Position numbers and translations under genes: made by a program. 64,000 nt of DNA from Trichosporon coremiiforme. Taxonomy: Eukaryota; Basidiomycota; Tremellomycetes; Trichosporonales; Trichosporonaceae. Of this stretch, positions 1 through 12,049 are shown one piece after another. Location: the NCBI GenBank assembly GCA_039545355.1, contig BCJJ01000015.1, positions 1 through 64,000 on the forward strand, in the 5' to 3' direction. Each line of letters begins with the position of its first letter. The first letter of the stretch is position 1. The notes beneath the pieces are model-generated. The model was not told the DNA's origin and did no database searches. It saw only the letters and a program-made list of their open reading frames with translations.

Positions 1-855
1 AACGGCAAGATGATTGGCACCAAGCCCCTGTACGTTTCGCTCGCCCAGAAGAAGGAGGTCCGTCGCCAGGCCCTCGAGTCGCAGATGCAGCAGCGTAACG
101 CTCAGCGTCTCCAGTACGCCGCTGCTAACGGACTCGGTGGACCCCAGGGCTACATGCAGGCCCCCATGTACTACCCTCCCATGGGTCCCTACGGTGGCCC
201 CATGATGCCCGTCCGTGGCGGTGTCGTCGGCTACCCTGGCGCTCCTCCCATGATGGGTGCTCGCCCCGGCCGCTACCCTCCCTCGGGCCAGCCTGGTGCC
301 CCCGTCCCCATGGGCTACATGCCCCCCGGAGGTGCCGGCGGCAACTACCCCGGCATGCCCAACTACCCTGTCCGCCCTGCCGGCAACGCCCGCCCCCCTA
401 CTGCTGCCCGCCCCAACGGCTCGCCCTCTGGTGCCCAGCAGGGTCTTCCCCGTGGCCAGGTCCCCGCCCGTCCCCAGGGTGACGGTGCCCAGGCCGCCGC
501 CGGCCAGCCCCGCCTCACTGCCCAGGCTCTCGCTCGCGCTTCGCCTGGCGAGCAGAAGCAGATGCTCGGTGAGGCCATCTACCCGCTGATCCACGAGTCC
601 CAGCCCGAGCTTGCCGGCAAGATCACCGGCATGCTTCTCGAGATGGACAACGCCGAGCTGCTCCACCTCGTCGAGTCCCCCGCCGCCCTTACCGAGAAGG
701 TCGACGAGGCTCTCCGTGTCCTCGAGGACTGGGGCAAGAACGACGAGGAGAAGCCCGCCGCCGCCGAGGGTGAGAAGAAGGAGGAGGCTGCTGCTGAGAA
801 GCCCGCCGCCGACGCCGAGGAGAAGAAGGACGAGGCCGCCGAGAAGGAGGAGTAA
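1..855 (+). CDS. PAB1: Polyadenylate-binding protein, C-terminal part
   Basis: This is the 3' end of a gene that begins before the window; frame 1 is open from base 1 to the TAA at 853-855, giving 284 residues. The visible protein starts in the region just after the fourth RRM ([15 protein letters not shown]), followed by a Pro/Gly/Met/Tyr-rich linker (about residues 40-165). A PABC/MLLE domain follows at about residues 175-246, with [13 protein letters not shown] and the name-giving [12 protein letters not shown]. It ends in a Lys/Glu/Ala-rich acidic tail. The protein binds mRNA poly(A) tails in the cytoplasm, and the MLLE domain recruits PAM2-motif partners. The family assignment is very secure; the RRMs are outside the window. 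It is convergent with CWH43. Confidence 0.97.
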   Translation, partial: NGKMIGTKPLYVSLAQKKEVRRQALESQMQQRNAQRLQYAAANGLGGPQGYMQAPMYYPPMGPYGGPMMPVRGGVVGYPGAPPMMGARPGRYPPSGQPGAPVPMGYMPPGGAGGNYPGMPNYPVRPAGNARPPTAARPNGSPSGAQQGLPRGQVPARPQGDGAQAAAGQPRLTAQALARASPGEQKQMLGEAIYPLIHESQPELAGKITGMLLEMDNAELLHLVESPAALTEKVDEALRVLEDWGKNDEEKPAAAEGEKKEEAAAEKPAADAEEKKDEAAEKEE

Positions 856-1761
856 TTTCTTTTGCCTTTCTTTGACATCTTTTTTTCGCCCATCCCTCCC
901 ATCCTTATATTTCCAGCTCTTGTGTAGTTCTCCTAGACCGGTTCACCCGTGTGAGATGTGTACGATGGTGTGGGAGCTGAATGCAACGAGTTCTCTCTAC
1001 GAGCAGCCGTGGTCGATGGCCGGGGCGGTGAGCGGCAGCAGTCTGACAGCACAAGTCTGAGCAAGCTGCACTGACATGACAGTCGAAGGTTTATGAGGTC
1101 GAGGCTGCACAGTCAACGCAGTGTCGAAGCATGCAGCAGCCACTCGTGGTCGGTAGCCGCAATAGCAGTTACTAACCAAGACCCAACACGCTTATCGCAT
1201 AGAAGAGGGTGCTGCCGTCAACTGTTCAGCAGAACGGGAAGGTGTTTCAGTCAGCTCCGAGCCTCCGAGCCTCAGCGCCGAATCACTGTGGACGATCAAA
1301 AGCGAGTGATGGCCGCTCAGACAGTCGCGTGTCGCCAAGGTTGTCGCAGACCGTAGACCGTAGACCGTAGACCGTAGACCGTAGACCGTAGACCGTAGAC
1401 CGTAGACCGTAGACCGTAGACCGTAGACCGTAGACCGTAGACCGTAGACCGTAGACCGTAGACCGTAGGCCGTAGACCGTAGACCGCAGTCAGCGTCAGT
1501 AGCATCAGCTTGTGTTTCGGGCATGTGCCCGCTCGCCCGACCGTAGGCAGTAGGGCGTGCGTAGCGCGTAGAGGAGTGTCTGACAAACCTGTCACGCGTC
1601 TCCCAACGCAATGATCAGTGACACGGGCATCCGTTGCGAGTCTGACAAGCTTGCTCAGTGTGGCACTCCGCCACTCTGCAACAGAAGCGTTACTAGCAGA
1701 CTAGCAGCCCAGTGTTTTGTATAAGATCTACTAACGACAGCACGTCTACGTCTCTACGCCT
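856..1761. other. Convergent intergenic region PAB1/CWH43
   Basis: No gene is seen between the two convergent 3' ends. The stretch probably holds both 3' UTRs and contains the heptamer repeat annotated separately. Open frames that cross the repeat exist on both strands, but they only reflect the repeat unit. Confidence 0.6.
1348..1490. repeat. Tandem heptamer array, 19 copies of CCGTAGA
   Basis: From 1351 to 1483 the unit CCGTAGA is repeated 19 times head to tail. Only the copy at 1463 differs (CCGTAGG); the next unit, at 1484, is diverged (CCGCAGT). Because 7 is not a multiple of 3, all three frames translate to the same periodic peptide, so open frames here are not genes. Degenerate pieces (CCGTAGGCAGTAGG) continue to about 1560. 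Confidence 0.97.
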
Positions 1762-4700
1762 TTACGCCTGCACCTCCGTCTTAGGGGGCCACTCATCATG
1801 CGCTCCCCCGCGTCCATAATTCAACAAGCCCGAATCCATCGGCGGGCGGTAGTACAGCGGACCGTCCCAGACTCTGTAGAAGTGGCCGCCCTGGTCCTCC
1901 CTAAACTTGCTCGGCAGCCTCCACGGCGGCGGAATGTCCATCTCGCCAATATGCCAGTATCGCTCCTCGTCGTCTCTGTACTCGGCCGTCTTGCCGGGCA
2001 GGGGCAGGATGAACTTGCCCACTTGCAGCTCGGTGTCAGTCACGTCGCCGTGGTGCAGGCGCGCATACGCGACGCGCCAGAGGCCACGGAAACCGAGATA
2101 CTCGCACCACCGCCACTTGTCCAGAGTCTCGATGTCGGAGAGGCGGGTCTCTTCGTTGAACAAGAGAGCGTATGGCCACGGCGCCGGCGCGTTCAGTTTC
2201 GTCACCAAGTATCCGAGGAAAATGGTCGGACGGTCCGGGTTCAGCTGCAGAAGACGCGCGAGCTCCTTGGTCTGCAGCTCGCGGTCGAGCGCGTCCTCCT
2301 CCTGCCCGTTGTGGCTTACTAACACGTCGACGTCGACGCCGTTGATGTCGAGCGTCGCGTGGATCGCGGGTGCGAGCTCGCCATGAGGACTGGGGAGGAG
2401 ATGATGCGTGCTGTTCTTGATCGGGAACTTGGACAGAAGGCACGCGCCCCAGGTATGTTTGTTCGGGCCCGGTCCCAGATCCACGTAATAGCCCAGCTCC
2501 TGGGCGATATACCTGGTGAGATCACGGTTGCCATACACGAAACGGTGCAGGTCCGTCTCCAGCATGCCGAGCACGTCGACCTCCATGTCCTTGACTAAAG
2601 ACGCGATACGGCGCTGCGAATCCCGCCCGGGCTCGTCGATTCCAAAGTGTACCGTGTAGATGCCGCCCGTGAACATGTTCAGGTCGCCGTAGTACGGTTT
2701 CGGCGTCGAGACCTCGGCAGACTGCGCGTGCAGCCTAATTCCCGCCACGATGGCGGCGGACGCGATGGCGATGGACAGGTAGCGCGTGTACACTGCGCCG
2801 GTCTGGAGACGCTTCCTTGACCGCGCGGCGAGCCTTGACTCATCCGGCAGATTCAGCGACTGGCCCGCGCGGAGAGCGAAAGGCAGCGGCGTAAGCAGCA
2901 GCAAAAGGATGAATCCAGTGCGCTCGCGCAGGATCCATCCGAAGGGGACGAAGGCGTACGCGACGGTGAAGACCGAAGCCACGTCGAGGAAACAGTTCCA
3001 CGCCATTGCGTTTCCGGTCGTTTTGGGCGGCACACCGGACGCGATACGGATGAACGCGGGCGCGGCGGCGATCAGCCACACCATGAGCGCGACGCCGCCC
3101 GCGAACCCGACCCAGTTCGGGAACATATACAAGCAGAACGCGCCGATGTAGGGGATCGCGAGCACGACGGGGTCGAGGAGGCGCTGCAGCGAGAGGCTGA
3201 GCGGGATGGCCAAAGCACAGAGAGCAGTGACGATTCCGGCCCACGGGTGCAGCAGCGGCGCCTTGGCCGGGAAGCCGTCCCACGACCACGCAATGATCGT
3301 GCCGCCGTCGGAGAGGAAGGTCTGCGCGAGGTGCATGAATGCGCTGAGGCCGAATGTGATCGCGAGGCGCTGCGCGCGCGTCGTGCCCATCGTCTTGTCC
3401 TCGCGCTTACCCGGGGCGATTGTGGGCGAGGCGGCAAAGAGGCTGTTCGGGCGGAAGTACAGCTCAGCAATACTCAAGGCGCTGAGGAGGAGACCAGTCT
3501 TGTTCCACCCACCGCTGTCCGCGTTGACGATCGCCCAGAACGGATTGTTCGAGTAGCACAGATACTTGCCCAGCATGCAGAGGACGACGCCGGCGGCCCA
3601 CATGCGACCCGTCTGGCCCGCCTCGGGAGATCCCTTGGTTCGCGTCTGCTCCGCGAGGAGGGCGTTCCAGCCACACGCCATCGCGAACAGGACGCAGAAG
3701 AAGCGCGCCGCGACGTGCGGGATCGCATACGCGCCCAGGCCGAAGACGTAAAGCAGCGTGCGGTTCCAGAACACGCCTGAGCGGGACGTGACCGCCGCGC
3801 GGTACCCCGGCTTGGAGAAGAGGTACGGGATCAGGTTGATCGTGATTCCGAGCTCAGAGCCGGTGATCGCCAGAGACCACACCGACCAGTAGAACAGCTG
3901 CACGCTGACGCCGGTGAAGACGGTCCACCATGCGGTCGCTGGGGTCAGCTGCGTTCGCGCCGCGCATAGCTTACCAAACCAGACATCCGAGAGATACGCC
4001 GCGATTCCGGGGTGGGGGATCGGAGAGGCGCGCGACGGCTTCGCCGTCCAGTCCTCCTCCACGATCGGGCGCGACGGCACAGGCGCGAGGTAGATGCCGG
4101 CGGGGCTCGCGTGTCTGCAAAGTGTCAATCCTACATTCACATTCTTTACCAGTGTACAACTGGGTATAGCGTTGATAGCCTGTAGCTGCTTGCAGCTATC
4201 GGCTCAGACGCACCCGTTCTTGTCGTCCTCGATCTCGGGACGGCTCGTGTCAATGACGCGGATCTGGAAGTTGCCTAGCTCGAAGACGGTGCCTGCGTCA
4301 AACGCGACGTCCCACATGACGAGGGACCACTCGAAGAACGCATAGTACGTGTACGCTGGGGTTAGCGAGCTGTTGATGTACCGCGCAGCTTCAGTTTCTC
4401 CCCTCCCCGGCCCGCTAGATACAGTCGAGGGAGAGTCTATACTCACCTCCCGGAACCTTCTTAATGTTGTGCTGCACGAAGAGGTAAATCAGCGGCGGGA
4501 GACAGCCGAAGAATCCGGCCGCGCAGACGGCGCGCCACTTCTTCGACCGCGGGTCGGTGCTGTGCGCCCACGAGAGGTACATCCACGGCGCGTCGAGGAC
4601 GAGGTACACGATCATGGCGAGGTCGTGGAGGTCGTGCTCGTCGCGGCTCGTGATGAACATCCATCCTCCGCAAGCAACCGTGCGCGCCAGGCCGAGGCAG

Positions 4701-5797
4701 GCCTCGACGTCGACGGATCCAGCGGACCACGGGGCCCTCTTGCGCCCCGTGCCGTTCGTCGGCGGGTCGAGGGCGACATCGGAGTCGAGCTCGTCATCGC
4801 TGCCCTTCTCGACAGTTAGTCGGGAGCGCGAGCGCAGGGAGCGCTTGTTCTCCGTGTCGTGGGAGGTGACGGAGGGCGAAGAGAGAGGAGCGGAGAGGGG
4901 TCGGGAAGAAGGGAGAGAAGACGAGGGAGGGTAGCGGTGCGCGAGCCACTGGAGACCAAGGAAGATGAACCGCGGCGTCGCCGTGAGCGCGATCAGAATC
5001 TGGAACGGGGCGCGCGCAGCTGCGTGGTCACCGATGCTGTCTGTTAGCTCTGCCTATGCGACATGATAGCTGAAGAGGCGGGAAGGGAAGACAAGCCAAG
5101 ACCAGCGGGCAAGGACCTCAGCTGCAAGCGAAAGATGGCTCATGGCGTATCCAGGGGGAAGGAACGCATGGTCCATGCAGCACAGGGCTGGGCGCTGGTG
5201 TCGGGGGCGTGTTGGGAGGATGAGTCATAGGCCGGCGCCCTCGGTGCGCCCGGCGCGCCAAGTGTTTGTAGCGCCCCTCCCCTCGTCGGTGCCGAGGCTG
5301 CGAGGCTGCCCCGATGCCCCATGCTCGTCGAGGCGTCGGAGGCGAGCGACGGAGTCGTTATATCCTTTTCACCGCCGTCTGACAGCTCCGACGCAGCTCA
5401 CACAATTGACGGCCCCGAGCACCAGACTAGCTCCCTCGGCCCATCCTTCGAGCTAGCCATGGCCAGTCTAGCCGCTGAGCCGGGCCGAATCAGCTACGTC
5501 CAGCCTAGGTCCCGAGTCCTCCCTTCTCGTCCGCTGTGAGGCCGCTAGCTTGTCGTCCCCTCCTGATCGTACTCGTTCGACTCGCCCCCCTTCGCTTCGC
5601 CCGGGGAGCTCGTGTACTCACGTAGCGCTCACACTCGGCCACCACTCGACTGGCCATTTGGCAACTGCATTCTCGCACAGCGCCTCCCACAGTCCCGAGA
5701 CGTATCCTGCGAGGAGCGCCGTGACGAACGCGCTGACGCTAAAGAGCGTGTGCAGCCGCGGAATCAGGGGCGCCGGGACGGACACGAGGGTTGCCAT
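1762..5797 (-). CDS. CWH43: Cwh43-type GPI-anchor lipid remodelling protein
   Basis: Four exons on the minus strand (5797-5622, 5036-4447, 4355-4214, 4114-1762) join in frame to 1,086 residues. The N-terminal part is a Frag1/DRAM/Sfk1-type membrane domain (FQILIALTATPRF, AYTYYAFFEW across the exon 2/3 junction). More membrane segments follow, and then a C-terminal endonuclease/exonuclease/phosphatase-fold domain with LLSKFPIKNSTHHLLPSP, HNGQEEDALDRELQ and WCEYLGFRG. In yeast, Cwh43 replaces the lipid of GPI anchors with ceramide in the ER. Intron 1 is long (585 nt); the others are 91 and 99 nt. The usual HSGQEED motif reads HNGQEED here. The start ATG at 5795-5797 is chosen because it opens directly into the first membrane segment. 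Family call secure; splice sites fit GTGAGT/GTGCGT donors and CTAAC branches. Confidence 0.93.
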
Positions 5798-6873
5798 CGC
5801 GTCCGTCGTTTCTTCTCTGGTCGGTCGGGTCGGGTCGGGTCGAGGTGGGGTCGGTGTTGGAGCCCGGAGGACTTAAGGAGAGTATGAGTGGATGGGTGCC
5901 GACCGGTGCGCTCGGGGAGGGTGTGCGCTCAGTCGATGCACGCGCTGATGGCGGTGGCGTTGGGAGGGAGAGACAAGATAGAAAGTGAAAGTGATGCAAC
6001 GGTGTGAAGAGCGCATCAAAACAAGGTATGAGCTAAGGTCACGCAGGCCGGCATGGCAGCCGGCATCCGCACTCTGCAAGGCAGGGGCCGGCTGGAGAGT
6101 CGGGTCGGCTCATGTGTGCCTGTGACCCACCTCTGCTTCTCACTGGCCACTGCGGGCCACTGGGCGTGTACGCGGGGGCGCGCGGGGTCTCAGAATCACT
6201 CTCCGCGCGTCCAAGGACCGAGTGGCCGAGTCCATGGCCGAGAGCTTCGTGCTTCGCTTCGTGCTTGGTCGCTTTGGCTGAGCGACATTGCCTACCACCT
6301 GCCTGCGTCATTGAGGGCAAATGAGGGAGGACAAGTGAGGCCTGAGGGGCGTGCACCCCTGCCGCGCCCTTCCTTCGCCCTGGCGCCCCCCCCCGGAACT
6401 GCCCAATGCGGTAACAGCCCACGCGACACACATCTCCCACGCGTCCATTCCGAAACCATACCCAGTATTCTGGCCCCCCGACCTTCACTCTCGGCCGCCG
6501 AACCCACTGATACTGCAGGTACCGACGCGTCAATCCAACTTCCGACCCCGACGGGCTACGATTGCAGTAGTGGTAGTGTGGCGTTTCACCCTCGGTGCAT
6601 GCAACAGCCCCTCTATAGACCAAGGCGTTCACATTCGTATATACAAAGACGCGTCTGTCGTCTCGCCCAAGTCGACACTATCGCAACGAGAACGAGCCAC
6701 AGACGAGAGTACGGAGACAGACGCGCGAATAACTAGTATGAAGAAAACTCTGCTGCACCTCCTCTACAGCCAAGGTAGTCGGCCCCGCCGCACGCACGCC
6801 CGTCGCACGTCGTATCTCGTCGACACCGACACCCACTACTCCTGACAGATGACTGCGAGCTCCAGGCGCGCAC
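5798..6873. other. Intergenic region CWH43/YPT1
   Basis: No gene recognised. It should hold the CWH43 promoter and the YPT1 3' UTR. Just inside exon 1 and upstream (about 5815-5850) there is an imperfect GGTCG/GGGTC pentamer repeat. Open frames over 6.0-6.8 kb on both strands look random, with no motif or splice pattern. Confidence 0.5.
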
Positions 6874-8930
6874 TTAGCAGCAGCCACCACCAGTCTTCTG
6901 CTCAACGTTCTGGCCAAGACCCTTGATCGTCGACTTGCCGCCAGGTCCAGACGCCATCGAGTTCGAGCCCATGCGGTCCTTGATCTGCTTCGACATGGTC
7001 AGGAAAGCCTGCTCGACGTTGGTCGCATTCTTGGCAGACGTCTCGAGGAAGGGAATGTCGAGCTCGTCAGCGAACGCTTTGGCAGCGGCGTAGTCGACCA
7101 CCTTTTTGGTCGCAAGATCAGACTTGTTGCCGACGAGGAGCTTGTTCACACCCTCGACAGCGTAGCGGTCAATTTCCTGCAGCCACTGCTTCACGTTCGC
7201 AAAGGTGTCGCTGTCCGTGACGTCGTAGACGACAATGATACCGTGTGCTCCTGTGAAGAGTTAGCAAGGGGCACTCAGCAACTCTGAATCAGACTCACCG
7301 CGGTAGTAGGAAGAGGTGATGGTGCGGAAGCGCTCCTGGCCAGCAGTGTCCCACTGTTTAGGATTATAGTAATAATGGGATAGGAGGCAGGGCGATTGGC
7401 GAGAGGGAAACAGGAACATGGAAGGAGGGGGACATGGTACCGTATGAGGCGGTATATTTACAGTGGGGGGAGGGGGGCGTACGAATCGAGTATCACAACA
7501 TACACGCCGAATTCATAGGCGGACAAGTTGACAAGTTGGGCAGTCGAAGACAACAGTAAACCGACGACAGAGTTGCACCAAGCAAGATGACCGTAATGAT
7601 GACAGCGGCAGATTTTTGTTTTCGTTGACCAAAGAACCGGACCGACGACGAAGGGAGAGCCCATAATAATCCACACAAGTTGAAAGATGATAGGAAACAC
7701 CGATCAAACAGACAGTTGTAGTTTTCCGATCCAACAGGAGATATCCAACAGGAAGGGGTGCGTAATAAAACACAAGAGGACGAAGAGATTCGAAGCGATA
7801 TTGACACATTAGTTGGCCGTAATGTTGACAATATTGGGAGCCAAGGGAGGAAAAACCCAAGATAAGACCAATGATGCCGGGAGACAACAGATCGATTCCC
7901 AAGAAGCCGAGACGGACAACCGAAGAGGAACAACAGTTGAGACAGAGAGTCAGAGCGCCAAAAACAACAGAGCAAACCCAAGAGGAAACCCATTAGAATT
8001 GACGAGTCGTGACGAGACGGTAGCGTTTCAGTGGTGTGAACACGTTTGTGCAACGATGAGTTCAACCATTTTCGTTTTGTTTTCGTGTGCAGCCCGAGGT
8101 CGACGACAATGCGGAACGGACGAAGAGCGCAAAGCGCAAGCAAATCGGTGCGACAGAATTGACCAGTGTGTCGACGCGTCGGAAGGCACCGCAGGTACCA
8201 AGCCGAGCCAGAAGGCAGAACAGAGCAACCAGATGACAAGTGCAGCAACGGCAACAAAGGCAACGGAAGTCAGTCCACGATTAAGCCAGGCAGGTCAGGC
8301 CGGTGACGCAATGAGTGGAGTCGAGAACAACACGGGTTGAAGCGAGTAAGTCGTGAGTGTCGAGAGTGAAACCGAAGTGCTGCGTCAGCTTTGACTAAGG
8401 ACAGCTGAGTGCGCGGGGTACGCACGATCTGAAGCTTAACAGTCTTTCCCTCAAGATCAATGGTGCGGATCTTGAAGTCAACCTGGGATTGTCAGCTAAT
8501 TGCTCGCCACGAGTTCAATGAAGCTGTACTCACGCCAATGGTCGAGATGTAGCTCTCGGTGTAGGTGTCGTCGGCGAAACGGAGGAGAAGACAAGACTTG
8601 CCAACACCGGAGTCACCGATAAGAAGGAGCTGTGAGTCAGTGAGAGTCTAATCTCGGAATAGTCGGCGTGGGGCGCCTTCCGTACAACCCCGGCAACGAG
8701 AACACGTCACGAGTCCAGGCTGGCGGCCGAGCATCGTCCTGTACTGAGTGACAAACGCATCGCCGCCGCCAGTGACGTTCTACGGCATCATGCCTAGTCG
8801 GGGCGTATTGTGGTTGCGTAAGGAGTGACGGTGGTGCGAGGAGGCGGCGCGTGACGGCGCATTAACTGTCACTCCACGCCGGGCCGAAGCTCACCTTGAA
8901 AAGGTAGTCGTACTCGGCGGTAGCGGCCAT
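6874..8930 (-). CDS. YPT1: Rab GTPase Ypt1 (Rab1)
   Basis: Five exons (8930-8895, 8629-8534, 8482-8426, 7353-7299, 7250-6874) give 206 residues, the usual length of Ypt1. All GTP-binding motifs are present: P-loop GDSGVGKS, effector loop [40 protein letters not shown] and ETSAKN. The C-terminus ends in GGGCC, a double-cysteine geranylgeranylation signal. Ypt1/Rab1 directs ER-to-Golgi vesicle traffic and autophagosome formation. Every junction is in frame. Intron 3 is 1,072 nt and intron 1 is 265 nt, against 35-60 nt for many introns here. Upstream of the ATG, an acceptor (CCAACAG at about 8947) and a donor (GTGAGTACTC at about 9255) suggest a 5' UTR intron. Confidence 0.97.
7354..8425 (-). 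other. 1,072-nt intron 3 of YPT1
   Basis: It lies between the exon ending CAGATC|GTGCGT and the exon starting TAAACAG|TGGGACACTGC, with a CCTAAAC branch site near the 3' end. It is richer in A/T than its surroundings and pyrimidine-rich on the transcribed sense strand. Long open frames on both strands (for example 7493-8263 minus and 7813-8340 plus) have no recognisable motif. No function is assigned. Confidence 0.85.
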
Positions 8931-10568
8931 CGTGATTATGTGCTAAAGGGTCTGTTGGTGAGTCACGAGGAGGGTGATAAATGAAAGAAGCGCGAGTTGG
9001 AAGTGACGACGGGTTGAAAGTGGATCACGGAAAAGGTGTGGGGTGGCAACAGGTGGTGGACAGCGTGAGTGATGAGCAGCGGGCGTGGGCGGGTGATGAT
9101 GCCGTGTCGTAGGACCAAGGTGACGTTAGGAAGAGGAAGAACCAAATGATGGAGGCCAAGGCGGGCGGGGGTCAGCATCGGTACGCGTGCAGTCTGGCGT
9201 TGTTCGCGTGCCGGTCTGCCGACAAACGATCAAACAGGCGTGGAGACGAGTACTCACCTGTGGATGAGGGAGGATGGATATGCGTTGGCCGTGGGTGATG
9301 GGGCCTGGGGTAGTCGTTGAGAGAGTCGTACAGAGATGAGACTAGGTGGCGAGGCCGGAGATGTAGGTGTGGTTTGGTGAGATCTTGGTTGTGGATGGAT
9401 GTTGAAGATGAGAGAGTTGAACAGTGGCGTGGCCGAGTGCACGCCTGGGAGGGTTGCGCAGTGCACGCTGGCGTTGGCTGGCTGGCCGCTGGGCTGGGCA
9501 AGCCAGGGTATACAGCGCCTGGCGACCATCCTACGGTGGGTGACCTTCCCAGCAGGTCTGGCCCAGCACAGCCAGCACAGCCAGCACAGCAAGAAGCAGC
9601 CAGCTTGGGCCAGCGTGCCTACCAAATGCTTCACGTTGTCCAGGCGCGTCACTTTTTCCACGCCTAACAGTGAAGTGCTGCCAGACACGCGGAATTAGAA
9701 GGTGTTTCGCTGTCCCTGGCCGTGTGGCAGGGGGTGCGGGTTTCTGATTCTGCAGTGGGGCAACGCAACCTTATTATGCAGCCAGGTCGAGACCGCACTT
9801 CTCGATCACCCCGAGTCCCACTGAACACGACGCGTACAGCATTCCAAGAGTAAGAGTCACGTTCCAACTGCTGCCTCAATCTCGTCGCTGTTATCAAGTG
9901 CCCAATCTCGTAATGCAACAGTCGCCATCACGCTAGCGGCGCTAGGAAGCACGCCGGACCCTTGTCACTGCCTTCACTGCGGCCGAAGGAAGGCAGCAAC
10001 GCACTGTCCTCTCCCTTGCTCAATTACAAACAGCACGGTATGTTGGAATACTTGTCTTCCTTCTGTCCACAACACCCAGCTAAAGGGGTCCGTGAGGACG
10101 ATATGCGCACCCGATTTGTATTATGCACACCCCGCTCTCCATCGATGCCGATGTCTCCGGTGAACGGTGACAGACGATAATTCATCAGATAGCCAGGACT
10201 CCCAGGGACGCAGGTACGCCCGGTTTCAGGGCTCGGCCGTGTCCGCCAATCAGCCAGCTCTCCGCCGAGTCAGACTGTTATGGTCGGCTGGCGATAATCT
10301 CAAATCCTCGCCACCGTTGTGAGCAAATCTCAAAAGTCAGAACACCGTTCGTCATGCCCTCGACGTCGGCCCGAGATTGACTCAAGGCCGTTCTGCTTTC
10401 TTGTCTGCCTATAATACTCTCCTTCCTCGCTGTTGACCAGCGGCTGTTCACGACCTGCGCAAACTTCTACGAACTCTCCGTCCGCCGGCCCAAAATTTCG
10501 GCTCCTCGGCTTCGCTCTCCGCTACTTCGCCTAGCTTAGATATCATCAACGGCGGTAACTGATTCGCC
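8931..10568. other. Divergent promoter region YPT1/SYM1
   Basis: This is the region between the start codons of two divergent genes. It contains the possible YPT1 5' UTR intron (about 8947-9255) and an imperfect CAGCACAGC repeat at about 9565-9600. No gene is recognised; the small open frames lack homology features. Confidence 0.5.
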
Positions 10569-11886
10569 ATGTCAGCAGCGACCGCCGCACGCACCGGCAT
10601 CTTTGGACGCGTCTGGGCAGCCTACCTCCGTGTGCTGGAGGAGCACCCGCTGCGGACGAAGATGGGCACGTCCGGCTTCATGTTCCTGCTCGGTGATAGC
10701 ATCGCGCAGTTCGGTATCGAGGGACGGCGGCCGTTCGGGTCTCAGCCGGCAGTCGAGGACGAGGAAGACTCACCAGAGTGGAACGTGAGTGAGCCGAGCA
10801 GGCACAGCTGTATAACTCGAAACTCGAGCTAACCCACAGCGGAAACGCACGCTCCGCATGCTCTTCTACGGCACCTGCGTCTTCGGCCCGCTGAACCACG
10901 CGTGGCTCAGTCTGGTGCAGCGTGTCGAGTTTGCAAACAAGTGGCGAAGTGAGTCTTGCGCGTGGAGCCAGCGCAGCTGGTTGCTACCATAGCTAGTACG
11001 AGTCGGGCTCCAAGCTGACAGCAGCACTCGCCGCGCGCGTCGCGCTCGACCAGGGCGTTTGGGGTCCCTTCATCGTTTCGAGTGAGTCTTCCCCTCACGT
11101 CTGATTTCCGCCTCTGCACAGCGCTTGCGGACTGCTGTCTCCCTTCATGGCCAGCCGGCTGTGAGAGGGTTGTGCCTGCCATACCTCGGCGCACCAACGT
11201 TAGATTGGAGATCGGCGGAGGCGGGACCGGACAAGAGCTGTGATATGCAGCAGTGAAGCTAACCGCAGTGTTCTGGACGGGCAACGGCGTGATGGAGGGC
11301 AAATCGGCGCCCGAGGTCAAGGCCAAGTGGGAGATGGCCTTTGTCGGGTCGTACTCCAAGTCTCTCTGCGTGTTTGGCCCGACGCAGATCGTCAACTTCA
11401 CTCTTACGCCGCCGCAGCACCGTTTGGCTGTGCAGCAGCTCGTTGGTCTTGGTGAGTGTCCGCCATCCTCCTGTCTGACACAATTTCCTTCACTGCAACG
11501 GGACCTGGTGCACCTGCGCCTCTTCATCCCTCTTGCACTGGCTGCACTGAGGAGAGGTGGACGAAGGATGGATCTCATAGCTCCACGTTCAGGATCTCGA
11601 GCTAACCCCAGGCTGGAATACGTACATCTCGTACATGAACAACTTCAACAACCGGCGTCTCAAGGTCGCGGCGGCCGAGCTGGCGGCAGCCCAAGCGGCC
11701 GAGGCCGAGGCTCTGGCGCACGGCGAGATCGTGCGTTCCGTCGACCCCGCCCATCCCGCGAAGGGCAGCCACGAGGCGGTCGAGAAGGCGCAGAAGGAGG
11801 TCGAGAAGCGCAAGGCGAAGATCGAGAAGATCGCGCATGCGCAGGGCGGGGGCCCCGAGGGTGTCGCTACGCGTATGGGATACTAG
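10569..11886 (+). CDS. SYM1: Mpv17/PMP22 family membrane protein (Sym1-like)
   Basis: Five exons (10569-10784, 10840-10948, 11025-11081, 11269-11451, 11612-11886) give 279 residues. The N-terminus fits the family start, with YLRVLEEHPLRTKMGTSG and FLLGDSIAQFGIEG. Later segments are FYGTCVFGPLNHAW, ALDQGVWGPFIV, FWTGNGVMEG and KWEMAFVGSYSKSLCVFGPTQ. The final WNTYISYMNN matches the family's C-terminal W-x3-SY-x-NN. Members are four-helix inner-mitochondrial or peroxisomal membrane proteins; yeast Sym1 is needed for ethanol metabolism at high temperature. After the domain there is an unusual charged, Ala/Glu/Lys-rich tail of about 75 residues, probably a coiled coil. The exon 3 acceptor could lie 3 nt upstream (GACAG/CAG). 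Confidence 0.93.
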
Positions 11887-12049
11887 ACAACTTTAGATTA
11901 CTTAGACATGTTAGATGTGCATTGCTTGTTCCTGATCGTCGTTGATACATTTGTGCTTTGCTCTGTGACTGATGCTACTCGATGAGGTCGGGGCTGAGAG
12001 GGGGTCGACTTGGGCTGCAGAGGCGCTTCACTCGCTGCGCGCCGCCCGC

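Noticed and set aside
1192..1611. Open frames rich in GLRSTVY repeats
   Set aside because: They are translations of the CCGTAGA heptamer array; the same peptide appears in every frame because the unit is 7 nt.
7493..8263. 256-codon open frame on the minus strand
   Set aside because: It lies inside YPT1 intron 3, has no motif or domain, and its composition looks like pyrimidine-rich intron sequence.
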